DNA of 54,287 nt from Pseudomonadota bacterium. Lineage in GTDB: Bacteria > Myxococcota_A > UBA9160 > SZUA-336. Positions within the stretch are counted from its first letter, which is position 1; each line of letters opens with the position of its first letter. The notes below the pieces were generated by a model, which worked only from the letters and a program-made list of their open reading frames with translations, had not been told where the DNA came from and did no database searches. Shown here piece after piece: positions 7,670 to 15,665 of the stretch. A program made the position numbers and the translations under genes. The stretch spans positions 1-54,287 of the forward strand of contig QJZC01000003.1 of the NCBI GenBank assembly GCA_003247575.1, in the 5' to 3' direction.

Positions 7670-9991
7670 ATGCGGATGCGACATGCGACGAGCTTGCTCT
7701 CCGTGGCCGGTCTGATGCTCCCTGGATCCGTGTTTGCAGATGCGGACGGTGCCTCGGAGCGGAGAGGCGTTCTCGAAGAGATCGTGGTGACTGCACGCAA
7801 GAAGGAAGAACGCCTTCAGGACACGCCCATCGCAGTGACGGCCTTTACGGCTGAACGACTCGAGGCCTACCAGGTCGACGACGTCTCCGTGCTCGCGGAC
7901 TCGACTCCGAATCTGACGTTCGACACTTCGGCCGCACTCGCCGGAAGCGGATCGACCGCGTCCATCTACATCCGGGGGATCGGGTCGTCCGAGCTCGGGA
8001 TCTCTGCAGACCCTGGAGTGGGCATCTACGTAGACGGCGTCTATCTGGCTCGCAGTGTCGGGGCCGTTCTCGACCTGATCGACACCGAGCGCATCGAGGT
8101 GCTGCGCGGGCCGCAGGGTACCTTGTTCGGGCGAAACACGATCGGCGGAGCGCTGAACATCACGTCGCGCTCACCCGAACCCGAATTCGGAGGTAGTGCG
8201 GCCGTCTCGTTCGGAAGTGATCGGCTGCGCCGCTTCGATGGCGTCTTGAACATTCCCTTCAGCGAGACACTCGCCTCTCGCATCTCGATCCTGCGCACGC
8301 GGCGCGACGGGTTCGTGAGTGATCGTTCGGGCGGGTCCGACTTCGGAGACGACAACACGTTCGCCGGGCGCATGAGCCTGCGCTGGCAGCCGAGCGATCG
8401 CCTCGTGATCACGCTGCGCGGCGATGCAACTCGCGAGCGCGAGAACCCTGCGCCCTTCGTCCTGGTCTCCCTCAGCGAGACGGACGACACGGCACCGCCG
8501 AATCCCGACGGAACGCCGGCGCTGTCCTTTGCCGGGCTCGCGAATCAGCTGAACGAAGCCTCTGGCCTGTGCCCGGACCGCACCGACGTGACCAACCAAA
8601 ACTGCCTGAACCAGCAGTTCCTGTCGGGCCCATTCGCGAGCTTCGACGGCTTCTCCACGACGGATCCGGTAGTGAACGCGGCGGCGAGCAAGCCCTTCAG
8701 CGCGGACTCCGAGCTCGACGTGTGGGGCACGAGCGCGACCCTCGAGTGGGAGATCTCGGACTCCGTGACCTTGCGCTCCATCACCGCCTATCGACGCCTG
8801 GACTCCTTCTTCGTGCGAGATCCAGATCACTCTCCGATCCTCACGCTGGATGCCATCAACGACTACGAACAGGACCAGACGACTCAGGAGCTGCAGCTCT
8901 TCGGCCAGGCGTTCGACGATCGGCTCGACTGGACCCTGGGCGCCTACTACTTCTTCGAGAATGGAGACCACAAGGACGTCGTCGAGTTTCCGATCGGCTC
9001 GATCATCAGCGGCGGAGAGTTCGAGAACAAGGCGGTCGCCGTGTTCGGTCAGGGATCGTACGCCATCGGGACGTCGGCGGAGCTGACCTTGGGCGTTCGG
9101 TACAACTATGAGCGCAAGATCTTCGACACCAGCTCCCAGCGAACCCTCTCGGGCTTCGACGGTCTCGGTGGAGTCGGGATGCGACTGATCACGGACGAGG
9201 ACGAGGCGACGAACCGGGATCGCGAGCTCACGCCGTATGTCAGCCTGAGCTACTTCTGGTCGGAGAGCCTGATGACGTATGCGTCGTATTCCGAGGGCTT
9301 CAAGGGGGGAGGCTTCGAGCAGCGCGTCTTTCCGGCTCGGGAGCGCGCCCCCTCCTTCGAGCCAGAGACCGCTCGTGTGTACGAGGTCGGCGTCAAGAGC
9401 ACGCTGCTGGATTCGCGGATGATCCTGAACGCCGCTGCGTTCTATACCGACTACGACGACTTGCAGATCAGCGTCTTCGACGGCGTCGCGCCGGTGACCA
9501 AGAACGCGGCCTCTGCGGCCATCCGCGGGATCGAAGCCGAGATGACGTTCCTGCCGACTCCGGAGTGGGAGCTGGACTTTTCACTCGGCTACCTCGATGC
9601 ACAGTACTCCGAGATCGATGCGGCCGCGGTGGGTGTAGGCCGCGACAACGACCTGGTGAACAGTCCGGAGTGGAGCTTCAGCGCCTCTGCCGCGTACAGG
9701 CTGGAGCTCGCCATGGGCACCCTGACTCCGCGGCTGAACTGGTCGTTCCGCTCCGACATCTCGAACGATGCCATCAACTCCGCGCCGCTCGAGGAAGATC
9801 AGGTGAATCTCTTCGACGCCTCACTGCTGTTCGAGCCGGCGGTGCAGGATTGGAGGCTGATGCTCAGCGCTCGGAACCTGACCGACCGCACCTATCTGGT
9901 GAGTGGAATCACGCAGAACTCTGTCGGTGTCAGCGAAGCAGCCTTTGCGCGGGGGCGAACGGTGTCGGCTTCGATTCGATGGGAGTTCTGA
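7670..9991 (+). CDS. TonB-dependent outer-membrane receptor
   Basis: The 773-residue protein has a signal peptide ending near VFA/DADG, a TonB box region (EEIVVTARKKEERLQDTPIAVTAF), a plug domain with YIRGIGSSE, GVGIYVDGVYLARS and IEVLRGPQGTLFGRNTIGGALNI, and a barrel that ends in Trp-Glu-Phe, the terminal aromatic expected of outer-membrane barrels. It belongs to the broad group of receptors from oligotrophs that take up complexes or organic substrates rather than only siderophores. It is followed within a short repeat array by a hydrolase-like/SnoaL fusion and a VOC protein, which suggests uptake and processing of an organic compound. Confidence 0.95.
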   Translation: MRMRHATSLLSVAGLMLPGSVFADADGASERRGVLEEIVVTARKKEERLQDTPIAVTAFTAERLEAYQVDDVSVLADSTPNLTFDTSAALAGSGSTASIYIRGIGSSELGISADPGVGIYVDGVYLARSVGAVLDLIDTERIEVLRGPQGTLFGRNTIGGALNITSRSPEPEFGGSAAVSFGSDRLRRFDGVLNIPFSETLASRISILRTRRDGFVSDRSGGSDFGDDNTFAGRMSLRWQPSDRLVITLRGDATRERENPAPFVLVSLSETDDTAPPNPDGTPALSFAGLANQLNEASGLCPDRTDVTNQNCLNQQFLSGPFASFDGFSTTDPVVNAAASKPFSADSELDVWGTSATLEWEISDSVTLRSITAYRRLDSFFVRDPDHSPILTLDAINDYEQDQTTQELQLFGQAFDDRLDWTLGAYYFFENGDHKDVVEFPIGSIISGGEFENKAVAVFGQGSYAIGTSAELTLGVRYNYERKIFDTSSQRTLSGFDGLGGVGMRLITDEDEATNRDRELTPYVSLSYFWSESLMTYASYSEGFKGGGFEQRVFPARERAPSFEPETARVYEVGVKSTLLDSRMILNAAAFYTDYDDLQISVFDGVAPVTKNAASAAIRGIEAEMTFLPTPEWELDFSLGYLDAQYSEIDAAAVGVGRDNDLVNSPEWSFSASAAYRLELAMGTLTPRLNWSFRSDISNDAINSAPLEEDQVNLFDASLLFEPAVQDWRLMLSARNLTDRTYLVSGITQNSVGVSEAAFARGRTVSASIRWEF

Positions 9992-10074
9992 TGGCTGGGA
10001 TTGGAGTTCGGACAGCCGGGTTGGAGAGTTCGGACTGCCGGGTTGGAAGTTCTGACGGGAAGGGAGTTTTGATG
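9981..10074 (+). repeat. Degenerate tandem array of the gene junction, about 20-bp unit
   Basis: Five imperfect copies begin near 9982, 10003, 10025, 10045 and 10063. The units share GGAGTTC(T/G)GA(T/C) followed by a GCCGGGTT-like part. The first copy includes the receptor stop codon (GAGTTCTGATGG) and the last includes the start codon of the next gene (GAGTTTTGATG). The array therefore appears to duplicate an ancestral TGATG stop/start overlap. Confidence 0.7.
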
Positions 10075-11166
10075 TCGTCGCGTCCAGGTCTACTGCTACT
10101 CGCAGAGCCGCAGTGGCTCGAGCTTCTGGGGGAGCGGTTCGAAGAGGAAGGCTACGACGTGCGCGCCCTTGCCGTGTCCCAAACCTGGGAGACGCGGCCG
10201 GACCAAGCGGAGAGCAGACTCAAGGCGGCCCTATCGGAGCTCCAGCAGGCCGTCGGTCCGGGCACCCCGATTGGTGCGATCGGCTTCGGACCCGGTGCGA
10301 GCTGGGCGAGCGCGGCCGTACGCCTGGATCTCGTTCGCTGCGGCGTCGCCTACGGTCATGATCTCGCCCACCTTCCTCGCGAGCTGTCCGCGTTCGCGGG
10401 CGGAGACCGAGTGCGACTGCTGATTCACTGCCCGGACGTGTCGGAGCCTCCGGCTGGGTTCGAGAGCCCCGCGGGTGTCCGCGTCCGGTTCTATCCGGTC
10501 TCGGAGCGCGTGTTGCTCGAGCAGAGCGGAGCACCTCAGGAGGTTTGGATCGCGCGTACTGCGCACTCCGCCACCCTGGAGCTGCTGCGCGGAACGCTCG
10601 GTCCGCACTATGACTTGAGCGCGCTCTGGGATCAGCACTGCTATTTCGAGTTCGCCTCGCGCGACACGGAGGCGGCGCTCGATACGATGGTTTCGGAGCC
10701 CTACGTCAATCACATCCCGACCCTGACGGGCGGCTTCGGTCGCGACGATCTCCGGCGCTTCTACAGCGAGCACTTCATTCCGAAGAATCCAGGCGATACG
10801 AGCCTCGAGCCGATCTCGCGCACGATCGGGCCGGATCGCGTGATCGACGAGATGATCTTCTGTTTCACGCACGATCGCGAGATCGACTGGATGCTGCCCG
10901 GGGTGGCTCCCACCGGGAGACGCGTCGAGATCCCGCTGGTCGCCATCGCCTGCTTCCGAGGCGACAAGCTCTACCACGAGCACATCTACTGGGATCAGGC
11001 TTCCGTGCTCGTGCAGATCGGACTCCTGGACGCAGCAGAGCTGCCCGTCGCGGGGGCCGAGTCGCCCGCGAAGCTGCGCGATCCGTCGCTGCCATCGAAT
11101 CGCCTGATCGAGCGAGCGGCGGCTTCGCGCGCAAAGGCTCGGCGCGCACAGGGAGAGTCGTCGTGA
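10072..11166 (+). CDS. Dienelactone-hydrolase-like/SnoaL-like fusion protein
   Basis: The 364-residue protein starts at ATG 10072 after GGGAG; an in-frame ATG at 9991 would translate the repeat array. Residues 1-170 look like a dienelactone-hydrolase fold (GLLLLAEPQWLELLGERFEEEGYDVRAL, then the elbow region AIGFGPGAS). The elbow should read GFCxGG or GFSxGG, but here it is GFGPGA (71-76), so the nucleophile is absent. Residues from about 180 form an NTF2/SnoaL-like domain (YFEFASRDTEAAL, EPYVNHIPTLTGG, YHEHIYWDQASVLVQIGLLD). It lies between a TonB receptor and a VOC protein, suggesting a role in metabolism of an imported compound, with the SnoaL part the likely active unit. Confidence 0.8.
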   Translation: MSSRPGLLLLAEPQWLELLGERFEEEGYDVRALAVSQTWETRPDQAESRLKAALSELQQAVGPGTPIGAIGFGPGASWASAAVRLDLVRCGVAYGHDLAHLPRELSAFAGGDRVRLLIHCPDVSEPPAGFESPAGVRVRFYPVSERVLLEQSGAPQEVWIARTAHSATLELLRGTLGPHYDLSALWDQHCYFEFASRDTEAALDTMVSEPYVNHIPTLTGGFGRDDLRRFYSEHFIPKNPGDTSLEPISRTIGPDRVIDEMIFCFTHDREIDWMLPGVAPTGRRVEIPLVAIACFRGDKLYHEHIYWDQASVLVQIGLLDAAELPVAGAESPAKLRDPSLPSNRLIERAAASRAKARRAQGESS

Positions 11167-11735
11167 GCCGGATGCCGGGCTTTCGAGCGGTCGACCATGT
11201 CGGTCTCACGGTCCCTGATCTCGATGCAGCGGTGCGCTTCTACAGCGAGGCGCTGGGAGCCAAGGAGCTCTATCGACTGGGACCGCTCGACTCCGAGTCG
11301 ATGTCGCCGCCGGATGCGAGCTCGGAAGCACCGTCGAGTTTCGAAGCACCGTCGAGTTTGGAAGCACCCTCGGGAGGGGCGTCCCGGTGCGAGACGGCGC
11401 TGGACTGGACGGGTGCACACCTGAACGTTTCGGGCGCTCGGCTCACGCTGTGTATGCTGGAGCTGACACCGAGTCTCTGGCTGGAGCTCTTCCAGTACGA
11501 CGCACCCGCGGACCGCGCGACCGTGCCTCCCCGAAACTGCGACGCCGGCGGTCATCATCTCGCGTTCAGTGTCGACCTCCTGGAACCTGCGCTGGAGCAT
11601 CTGGCCGCTGCCGGGTGCCAGGTGTTGGCTGGTCCGATCGAGGTGGACCTCCCGAAGCCTGGCACGCGTTTGCAGTACGTGCTCGATCCCTTCGGCAACC
11701 AGCTGGAGCTGGTTCAGCTACCCGACGATCGCTGA
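11163..11735 (+). CDS. VOC (glyoxalase/dioxygenase) superfamily protein with repeat insert
   Basis: The start is GTG 11163 in a GTGA overlap with the previous stop, so the genes are translationally coupled. The protein opens with FRAVDHVGLTVPDLDAAVRFYSEALGA, the first beta-alpha-beta-beta-beta unit with metal-ligand His. The second unit contains GGHHLAFSVDLLEPALEHLAAAG and LDPFGNQLELVQLP with the late Glu ligand. Between the two units lies a low-complexity Ser/Glu/Ala/Pro insert encoded by an 18-bp tandem repeat. The metal ligands appear present, so the enzyme may be active as a lyase, isomerase or dioxygenase. The substrate is unknown. Confidence 0.85.
   Translation: MSRMPGFRAVDHVGLTVPDLDAAVRFYSEALGAKELYRLGPLDSESMSPPDASSEAPSSFEAPSSLEAPSGGASRCETALDWTGAHLNVSGARLTLCMLELTPSLWLELFQYDAPADRATVPPRNCDAGGHHLAFSVDLLEPALEHLAAAGCQVLAGPIEVDLPKPGTRLQYVLDPFGNQLELVQLPDDR
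11325..11378 (+). repeat. In-frame 18-bp tandem repeat in the VOC gene
   Basis: Two near-identical units GAAGCACCGTCGAGTTT(C/G) at 11325-11342 and 11343-11360 are followed by a diverged third unit. They encode EAPSSF, EAPSSL and EAPSGG in the loop between the two VOC half-domains. Confidence 0.75.
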
Positions 11736-11793
11736 ACGTGTGAGAGTCTCGGCCGGGGGTGAGTCCGGGAGCGCCCATGCTGATTCCCAGTGG

Positions 11794-12489
11794 CTACCAG
11801 GGATGTTCGCGTCCGTCCCAGGTCCAGAACCGACCCGTCTGATCCGGCTGGAGTGAATCGATCAGAGCGATCAGTCCAGCCGCGCTCTCCTTGGTCGAGA
11901 TGTCCGCGTGCGGGCCACCCATGTCGGTACGCACCCAGCCCGGATGAACCGGGCAGACGATGATGCCGTCGTCCGCGAACTCGAGAGCGAGCACCTGCAT
12001 CACCTTGTTCACCGCTGCTTTCGACGAACGATAGGCGATGAATCCGCGATCCTCGAGCGCCAGAGCGCCCATCTGGCTCGAGAGCGTCACGATTCTCGGA
12101 CGCTCCGCCAGAATGAGATTCCTGCGCAGGCTGGTGGCGATCCGAAACGGCGCCATCGCATTCACCTGGAAGGCCTCCAACCAGGCGGCGTAGTCCATGT
12201 CGTCGACGCTCTGATGATCCCCGCCGAGGATGCCGGCGTTGTTCACCAGGACGTCGATCACCTCGTCGGCGAGTCTTCCGGCGAGTTCGGAAACCGATCC
12301 CGCGTCGCTGACGTCGAGCGGGAGCACACGAAGAGCGCCATTCGACGAACTGGCCAGAAGCTCCGCTGCAGAGGCGGGATTGCGACAGGTCGCGATGACC
12401 CGACGGCCCGAATCGAGCAGCTGCTGCGTCAGCTCGAGTCCGATTCCGCGGTTCGCACCGGTGATCAGGAACGTTTCCATGTGCGCCAT
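11794..12489 (-). CDS. Short-chain dehydrogenase/reductase (C-factor/sniffer type)
   Basis: The 231-residue protein has the SDR nucleotide-binding motif TGANRGIG, a DVSD acid-cofactor loop, VLVNNAGIL, catalytic TLSSQMG (Ser) and YRSSK (Tyr and Lys), and PGWVRTDMGG after it. Length and the ending match the classical SDR branch that includes C-factor and carbonyl reductases with NADP preference. An alternative Met at 12480 lacks three residues. It is divergent from the broken enoyl-CoA hydratase; only about 64 bp separate the two start points. Confidence 0.9.
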   Translation of the reverse strand: MAHMETFLITGANRGIGLELTQQLLDSGRRVIATCRNPASAAELLASSSNGALRVLPLDVSDAGSVSELAGRLADEVIDVLVNNAGILGGDHQSVDDMDYAAWLEAFQVNAMAPFRIATSLRRNLILAERPRIVTLSSQMGALALEDRGFIAYRSSKAAVNKVMQVLALEFADDGIIVCPVHPGWVRTDMGGPHADISTKESAAGLIALIDSLQPDQTGRFWTWDGREHPW

Positions 12490-12553
12490 TCGACAGGTCC
12501 TCCCGAGAACCGATGCCTCGGGATTTTAGGAGGACCAGACTCGTTCGCAAGTC

Positions 12554-13209
12554 ATGGGATGGGACGCCGAAGTCCGCTGCGTGCTTCTCAGCGGAGACGG
12601 CGAGGACTTCTGTGCTGGAGCCGACGTGGAGGACCTGATCCCCGCGTGGGCGCGAGGGGTCAATCCCTTTCGCGGTGCTCAAATCAACCCCATGGGCGTA
12701 TCCGGGCCACGACGCAACAAGCCGCTCGTCGGTATCGTTCAAGGTCGTGTCGCGAACGGAGGCCTCGAGCTCGCGCTCGCATCCGATGTGTGCATCGCGG
12801 CGGACGATGCCTCGTTCGCGTTCGAGGAGATCCGCTACGGCACCTACCCGATCGCGGGTGGGCTCTTTCGGTTCATTCGGGCCGCGGGGTGGAGCAGCGC
12901 CATGCGCTGGTTCTCACCGGGGATAGCTTCGACGCGCGGTCGGCACTACGAATGCAGCTCGTCGCGGAGGTGCACCCGCGTCGTGATGCCGAGGCGATCG
13001 CGCTCGAACTCGCGCGCCGAGTCTCAGCCGGTGCACCCCTTGCATTGCGAGCAGCGATCGCCCACGCGCGAGCCTGGGCCGAAGCGGGAGAGGGCGCAGG
13101 ATTCGCTCGTTCGATTCCGGACATGCTCGAGCTCCTCCAGTCTCGAGACGTGGCGGAAGCGATACAGGCGATGCAAGAGAGGCGGGCCCCGAGGTTCACG
13201 GGGCAATGA
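12554..13209 (+). pseudogene. Truncated, frameshifted enoyl-CoA hydratase/isomerase
   Basis: The first frame from 12554 reads EVRCVLLSGDGEDFCAGADV, VGIVQGRVANGGLELALASD and FEEIRYGTYPIAGG, the crotonase oxyanion-hole and catalytic regions. The crotonase frame then moves to another register at about 12908-12910: TGG TTC TCA should be TGG GTT CTC, a loss of one G. Continuing there gives LTGDSFDARSALRMQLVAEV and a normal C-terminal helix ending at 13209. The N-terminal 30-40 residues of the fold are also missing. The frameshift could be a homopolymer error; the 5' truncation next to the SDR promoter is not explained by that. Confidence 0.85.
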
Positions 13210-13355
13210 CGCCCGACCTGCATGCGTTTTCCGAGCGCGAGACGGCCTGAGCGAAGCTTGGGCGTGCGCGAGGACGATCGTGAGTTGACGTACCCGGTCG
13301 GAGCATCAACGATACATGCGAGTCAGTGGCGACGAAAGCGTTGATGTGAGAGCGA

Positions 13356-13886
13356 ATGACATCAGTTATTCCGTATCGCGTGCGATTCCGCCGGGTCGGA
13401 GAGACCGCTCGCACCTTGGGATGCGTGCTCGTGACACTCGTTGGAGTGAGTGGAGTGTTGCTTCGCTGGGCTGGGCGCTCGGACCTGGCAGTGCTCGGAC
13501 TGCTGTTTCTCTGCTCCCCTCAGCCGAGTGTGTTCGCTGATCACAACATCAGCGGTCGCGTCGCCTTTTCTCTCGAGTCCGCCGAGGGCGAGGAGAGGTC
13601 CTCGAGAGCCGATCGCGGAACACTTGCTCGTCTGGGCGGTCCTCTCGCCCGGAAGGACGCATACGTTCACGCGCTGCTCGGCATCAATGCCTTTCCCACG
13701 TCCCAATGGCTGCCGGTACTGGCGTACGGATTGTGTGAGCGAGGGCCGCTCGCGCGAGCGTTGGGTGCAACGTTCGCTGTGAGCCAGGCCAGTCTCGAGA
13801 TCGAGTTCGTGTCCCGAACGGCCTGGCAGCCGACGAAGCTACGCCTCGAGTGTGCGAAGCCTCCTACGGTCTCCTATGCCTGGTAG
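13356..13886 (+). CDS. Hypothetical protein with N-terminal membrane segment, upstream of HTTM gene
   Basis: The 176-residue product from ATG 13356 has a hydrophobic segment around 21-62 (LGCVLVTLVGVSGVLL, then AVLGLLFLCSPQPSVFA), probably a signal anchor ending before ADHN. The rest is soluble with no recognisable domain. Its last codons overlap the start of the HTTM-domain gene at 13876 in another frame, so the two are translationally coupled and may act together in the membrane. No homologue family comes to mind. Confidence 0.6.
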   Translation: MTSVIPYRVRFRRVGETARTLGCVLVTLVGVSGVLLRWAGRSDLAVLGLLFLCSPQPSVFADHNISGRVAFSLESAEGEERSSRADRGTLARLGGPLARKDAYVHALLGINAFPTSQWLPVLAYGLCERGPLARALGATFAVSQASLEIEFVSRTAWQPTKLRLECAKPPTVSYAW

Positions 13887-14871
13887 AGGCGCAGTGGCAT
13901 CGCTGGTGTGTCTACCGCGAGGGCTGAGCGCTTCGCAGTTCGTCGCGCTCCGAGTCTCCCTGGGTGTCTACCTGGCGGTCTATTGCCTCAAGCGAATCCC
14001 CTATGCCGGTGAGCTCTGGGGGCCGGGTGGCATGCTCGCGGATCCCAATGCGAACATGAGCTCCGAATATCTCCTGTATCCTCCGCTCGTTTTTTCGTCG
14101 GAGACCGCGGTACAAGCGCTGCTCTGGGTGATGACTGCAAGCGGGATGCTGCTGGCGTTGGGGGTGGCGCGACGCACTGCGGCCCTCGTACTCTGGATCG
14201 GGCTCATCGCGCTCGTCCATCGAAACAATCTGACTCTGAACGTTGGCTTGCCCTATCTCGGTTGGTTGCTGCTCGCGATGCTGGTGCCGCCGTTGGGGGA
14301 GGGAAGCGCATGCCGGCCACGAGATGTGCACTGGAAGATGCCGAGCGCGCTCCTCTATGGCGCGTGGCTGCTGTTTGGTCTCACGTACACCTATGCGGGC
14401 CTGGAGAAACTCGGTGCGGAGGAGTGGATGCAGGGGAGCGCCTTCCAATTCATCGCGCAGCAGCCGGTCGTCTACGGGTGGGCAGCGTCGATGCTCGAGG
14501 CCTCGCCGACCTCCCTGCTCGAGATGCTGAGTTGGATTTCCGTGGGGCTCGAGCTGGTCTGCCTACCGCTCTTGTTTCTGGCGCCGACCCGCGCAGCGGC
14601 CTGGGTGGCGCTGACAGGTTTGCAGCTGGCAGTCCTCGCTACCATGGATCTCTTCGATCTGACGGTCGCGGTCCTGCTGTTCCACGCGCTTCTATTCGAT
14701 CCGTCCTGGCTTGCCTTTGCCTCGCGGACATATCGCGATGGCAGGGCTTGGGCGGCAGGACAGGCTCCCCCTGCGAGCGAGCAGGATCCACGCGAAGAGT
14801 CCACGCGTGGCGAGAGCGACGATCGGGCCGAACCGGCAGCCGCGGTTGGGAGTCTCGCGGGCCCCCCCTAG
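13876..14871 (+). CDS. HTTM-domain multi-spanning membrane protein
   Basis: About 331 residues from ATG 13876, overlapping the end of the preceding gene. The protein has roughly eight membrane helices. The first part (FVALRVSLGVYLAVYCLKRIPYAGELWGPGGML) and the later LTYTYAGLEKL match the HTTM domain, related to vitamin K-dependent gamma-carboxylase membrane regions. The lumenal carboxylase domain is absent. The C-terminus is a charged soluble tail (DPREESTRGESDD). HTTM proteins of this length are common in aquatic bacteria, and their substrate is unknown. Confidence 0.82.
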   Translation: MPGRGAVASLVCLPRGLSASQFVALRVSLGVYLAVYCLKRIPYAGELWGPGGMLADPNANMSSEYLLYPPLVFSSETAVQALLWVMTASGMLLALGVARRTAALVLWIGLIALVHRNNLTLNVGLPYLGWLLLAMLVPPLGEGSACRPRDVHWKMPSALLYGAWLLFGLTYTYAGLEKLGAEEWMQGSAFQFIAQQPVVYGWAASMLEASPTSLLEMLSWISVGLELVCLPLLFLAPTRAAAWVALTGLQLAVLATMDLFDLTVAVLLFHALLFDPSWLAFASRTYRDGRAWAAGQAPPASEQDPREESTRGESDDRAEPAAAVGSLAGPP

Positions 14872-14954
14872 TTCCGGGGCAGAGCGCTTGCTTCGCCAGC
14901 TTCGCGCGGCGAATGAGGTCGGACGCGAGCTCTGGGCTCGAGGTGCTCCGAGCT

Positions 14955-15401
14955 TCAGCCCAGGACCGAGACGGAACTTCCGCTCGCGAGGGTGCCGCCC
15001 TCGATCACGCTGCAGCACACGCCGCCTCGCCAGTCGGGTGCCAGCGCTGCGTGCAGACCCGCATGTGCTTGCTCCATGCGCTCGCAGGGATCTGTTTCGA
15101 ACGAGACCTCGAGCAGCACGCTGCCCACTCGAATGCGGGCTCCTGGTTCCCTGGGGAGCTCGATGCCTTCGACGAGTAGGTTGGCGCGTCGGGTGGTCCA
15201 CGGTAGGTCCGCGCCCAACTCGCTACAGGCTTCGTCCCAGGCTTCGCGTGCGAGCAGGGTGACCTGGCGGCGGCGAGAGCGACCCCGCGAGTCACCCTCG
15301 ATTCCAGCCTCGACCGTCACTTGCGCTTCATCGAGTTCTTGCATCGGAGCCCGCGACTTCTCGCGCCGTGCGATTCCGATCAGCTTTCCTGGTTGGGCCA
15401 C
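14955..15401 (-). CDS. MOSC-domain protein
   Basis: The 148-residue protein is a single MOSC (molybdenum cofactor sulfurase C-terminal) domain. It contains GKLIGIARREKSRAPM, GIEGDSRG, RQVTLLAREAWDEA, RRANLLVEGIELP and a conserved Cys within SFETDPCERMEQ, followed by WRGGVCCSVIEGGTL. Free-standing MOSC proteins bind or transfer sulfur or handle molybdenum cofactor. No molybdoenzyme gene is nearby. It is divergent from the small membrane frame at 15416. Confidence 0.9.
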   Translation of the reverse strand: MAQPGKLIGIARREKSRAPMQELDEAQVTVEAGIEGDSRGRSRRRQVTLLAREAWDEACSELGADLPWTTRRANLLVEGIELPREPGARIRVGSVLLEVSFETDPCERMEQAHAGLHAALAPDWRGGVCCSVIEGGTLASGSSVSVLG

Positions 15402-15415
15402 GACCGCAGGCTAGC

Positions 15416-15583
15416 ATGCCCCGATCGGGACTGCGAAGCCCCATCGGATCCGGCTTCGCGATCGGGATCGGGTCCGCGATGGCAGTTGGAGTCTCGATGT
15501 CCGAACCATTGCTCGGCCTCTGCGGAGGAGTCGTGTTCTCTGTGCTTCTCAGTGTCTTGCTCGCACCAGCATCGAGGCCCTGA
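15416..15583 (+). CDS. Small (55-residue) predicted membrane protein
   Basis: The frame runs from ATG 15416 to TGA 15583. The product has two hydrophobic stretches separated by a short loop (GSGFAIGIGSAMAVGVS and EPLLGLCGGVVFSVLLSVLLA). It is divergent from the MOSC gene. The stop codon falls inside a duplicated 15-bp sequence. Two clean membrane helices favour a real small protein, but no family is known and no strong ribosome-binding site is seen. Confidence 0.35.
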   Translation: MPRSGLRSPIGSGFAIGIGSAMAVGVSMSEPLLGLCGGVVFSVLLSVLLAPASRP

Positions 15584-15604
15584 CACCGAGCATCGAGGCC
15601 CTGA
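15569..15604 (+). repeat. Duplicated 15-bp unit at the end of the small membrane ORF
   Basis: GCATCGAGGCCCTGA occurs at 15569-15583 and again at 15590-15604, period 21. The first copy supplies the stop codon of the small ORF, and the second copy has the same stop in line. Confidence 0.7.
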
Positions 15605-15665
15605 GTTTGAACTCTGACGGGCTGTACGCACTCTCTCGAGCGGCAGCTCCGTCACCGTCGAGTGC

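Noticed and set aside
8171..8971. 266-residue minus-strand frame inside the TonB receptor gene
   Set aside because: The receptor frame is complete and conserved; this is its shadow.
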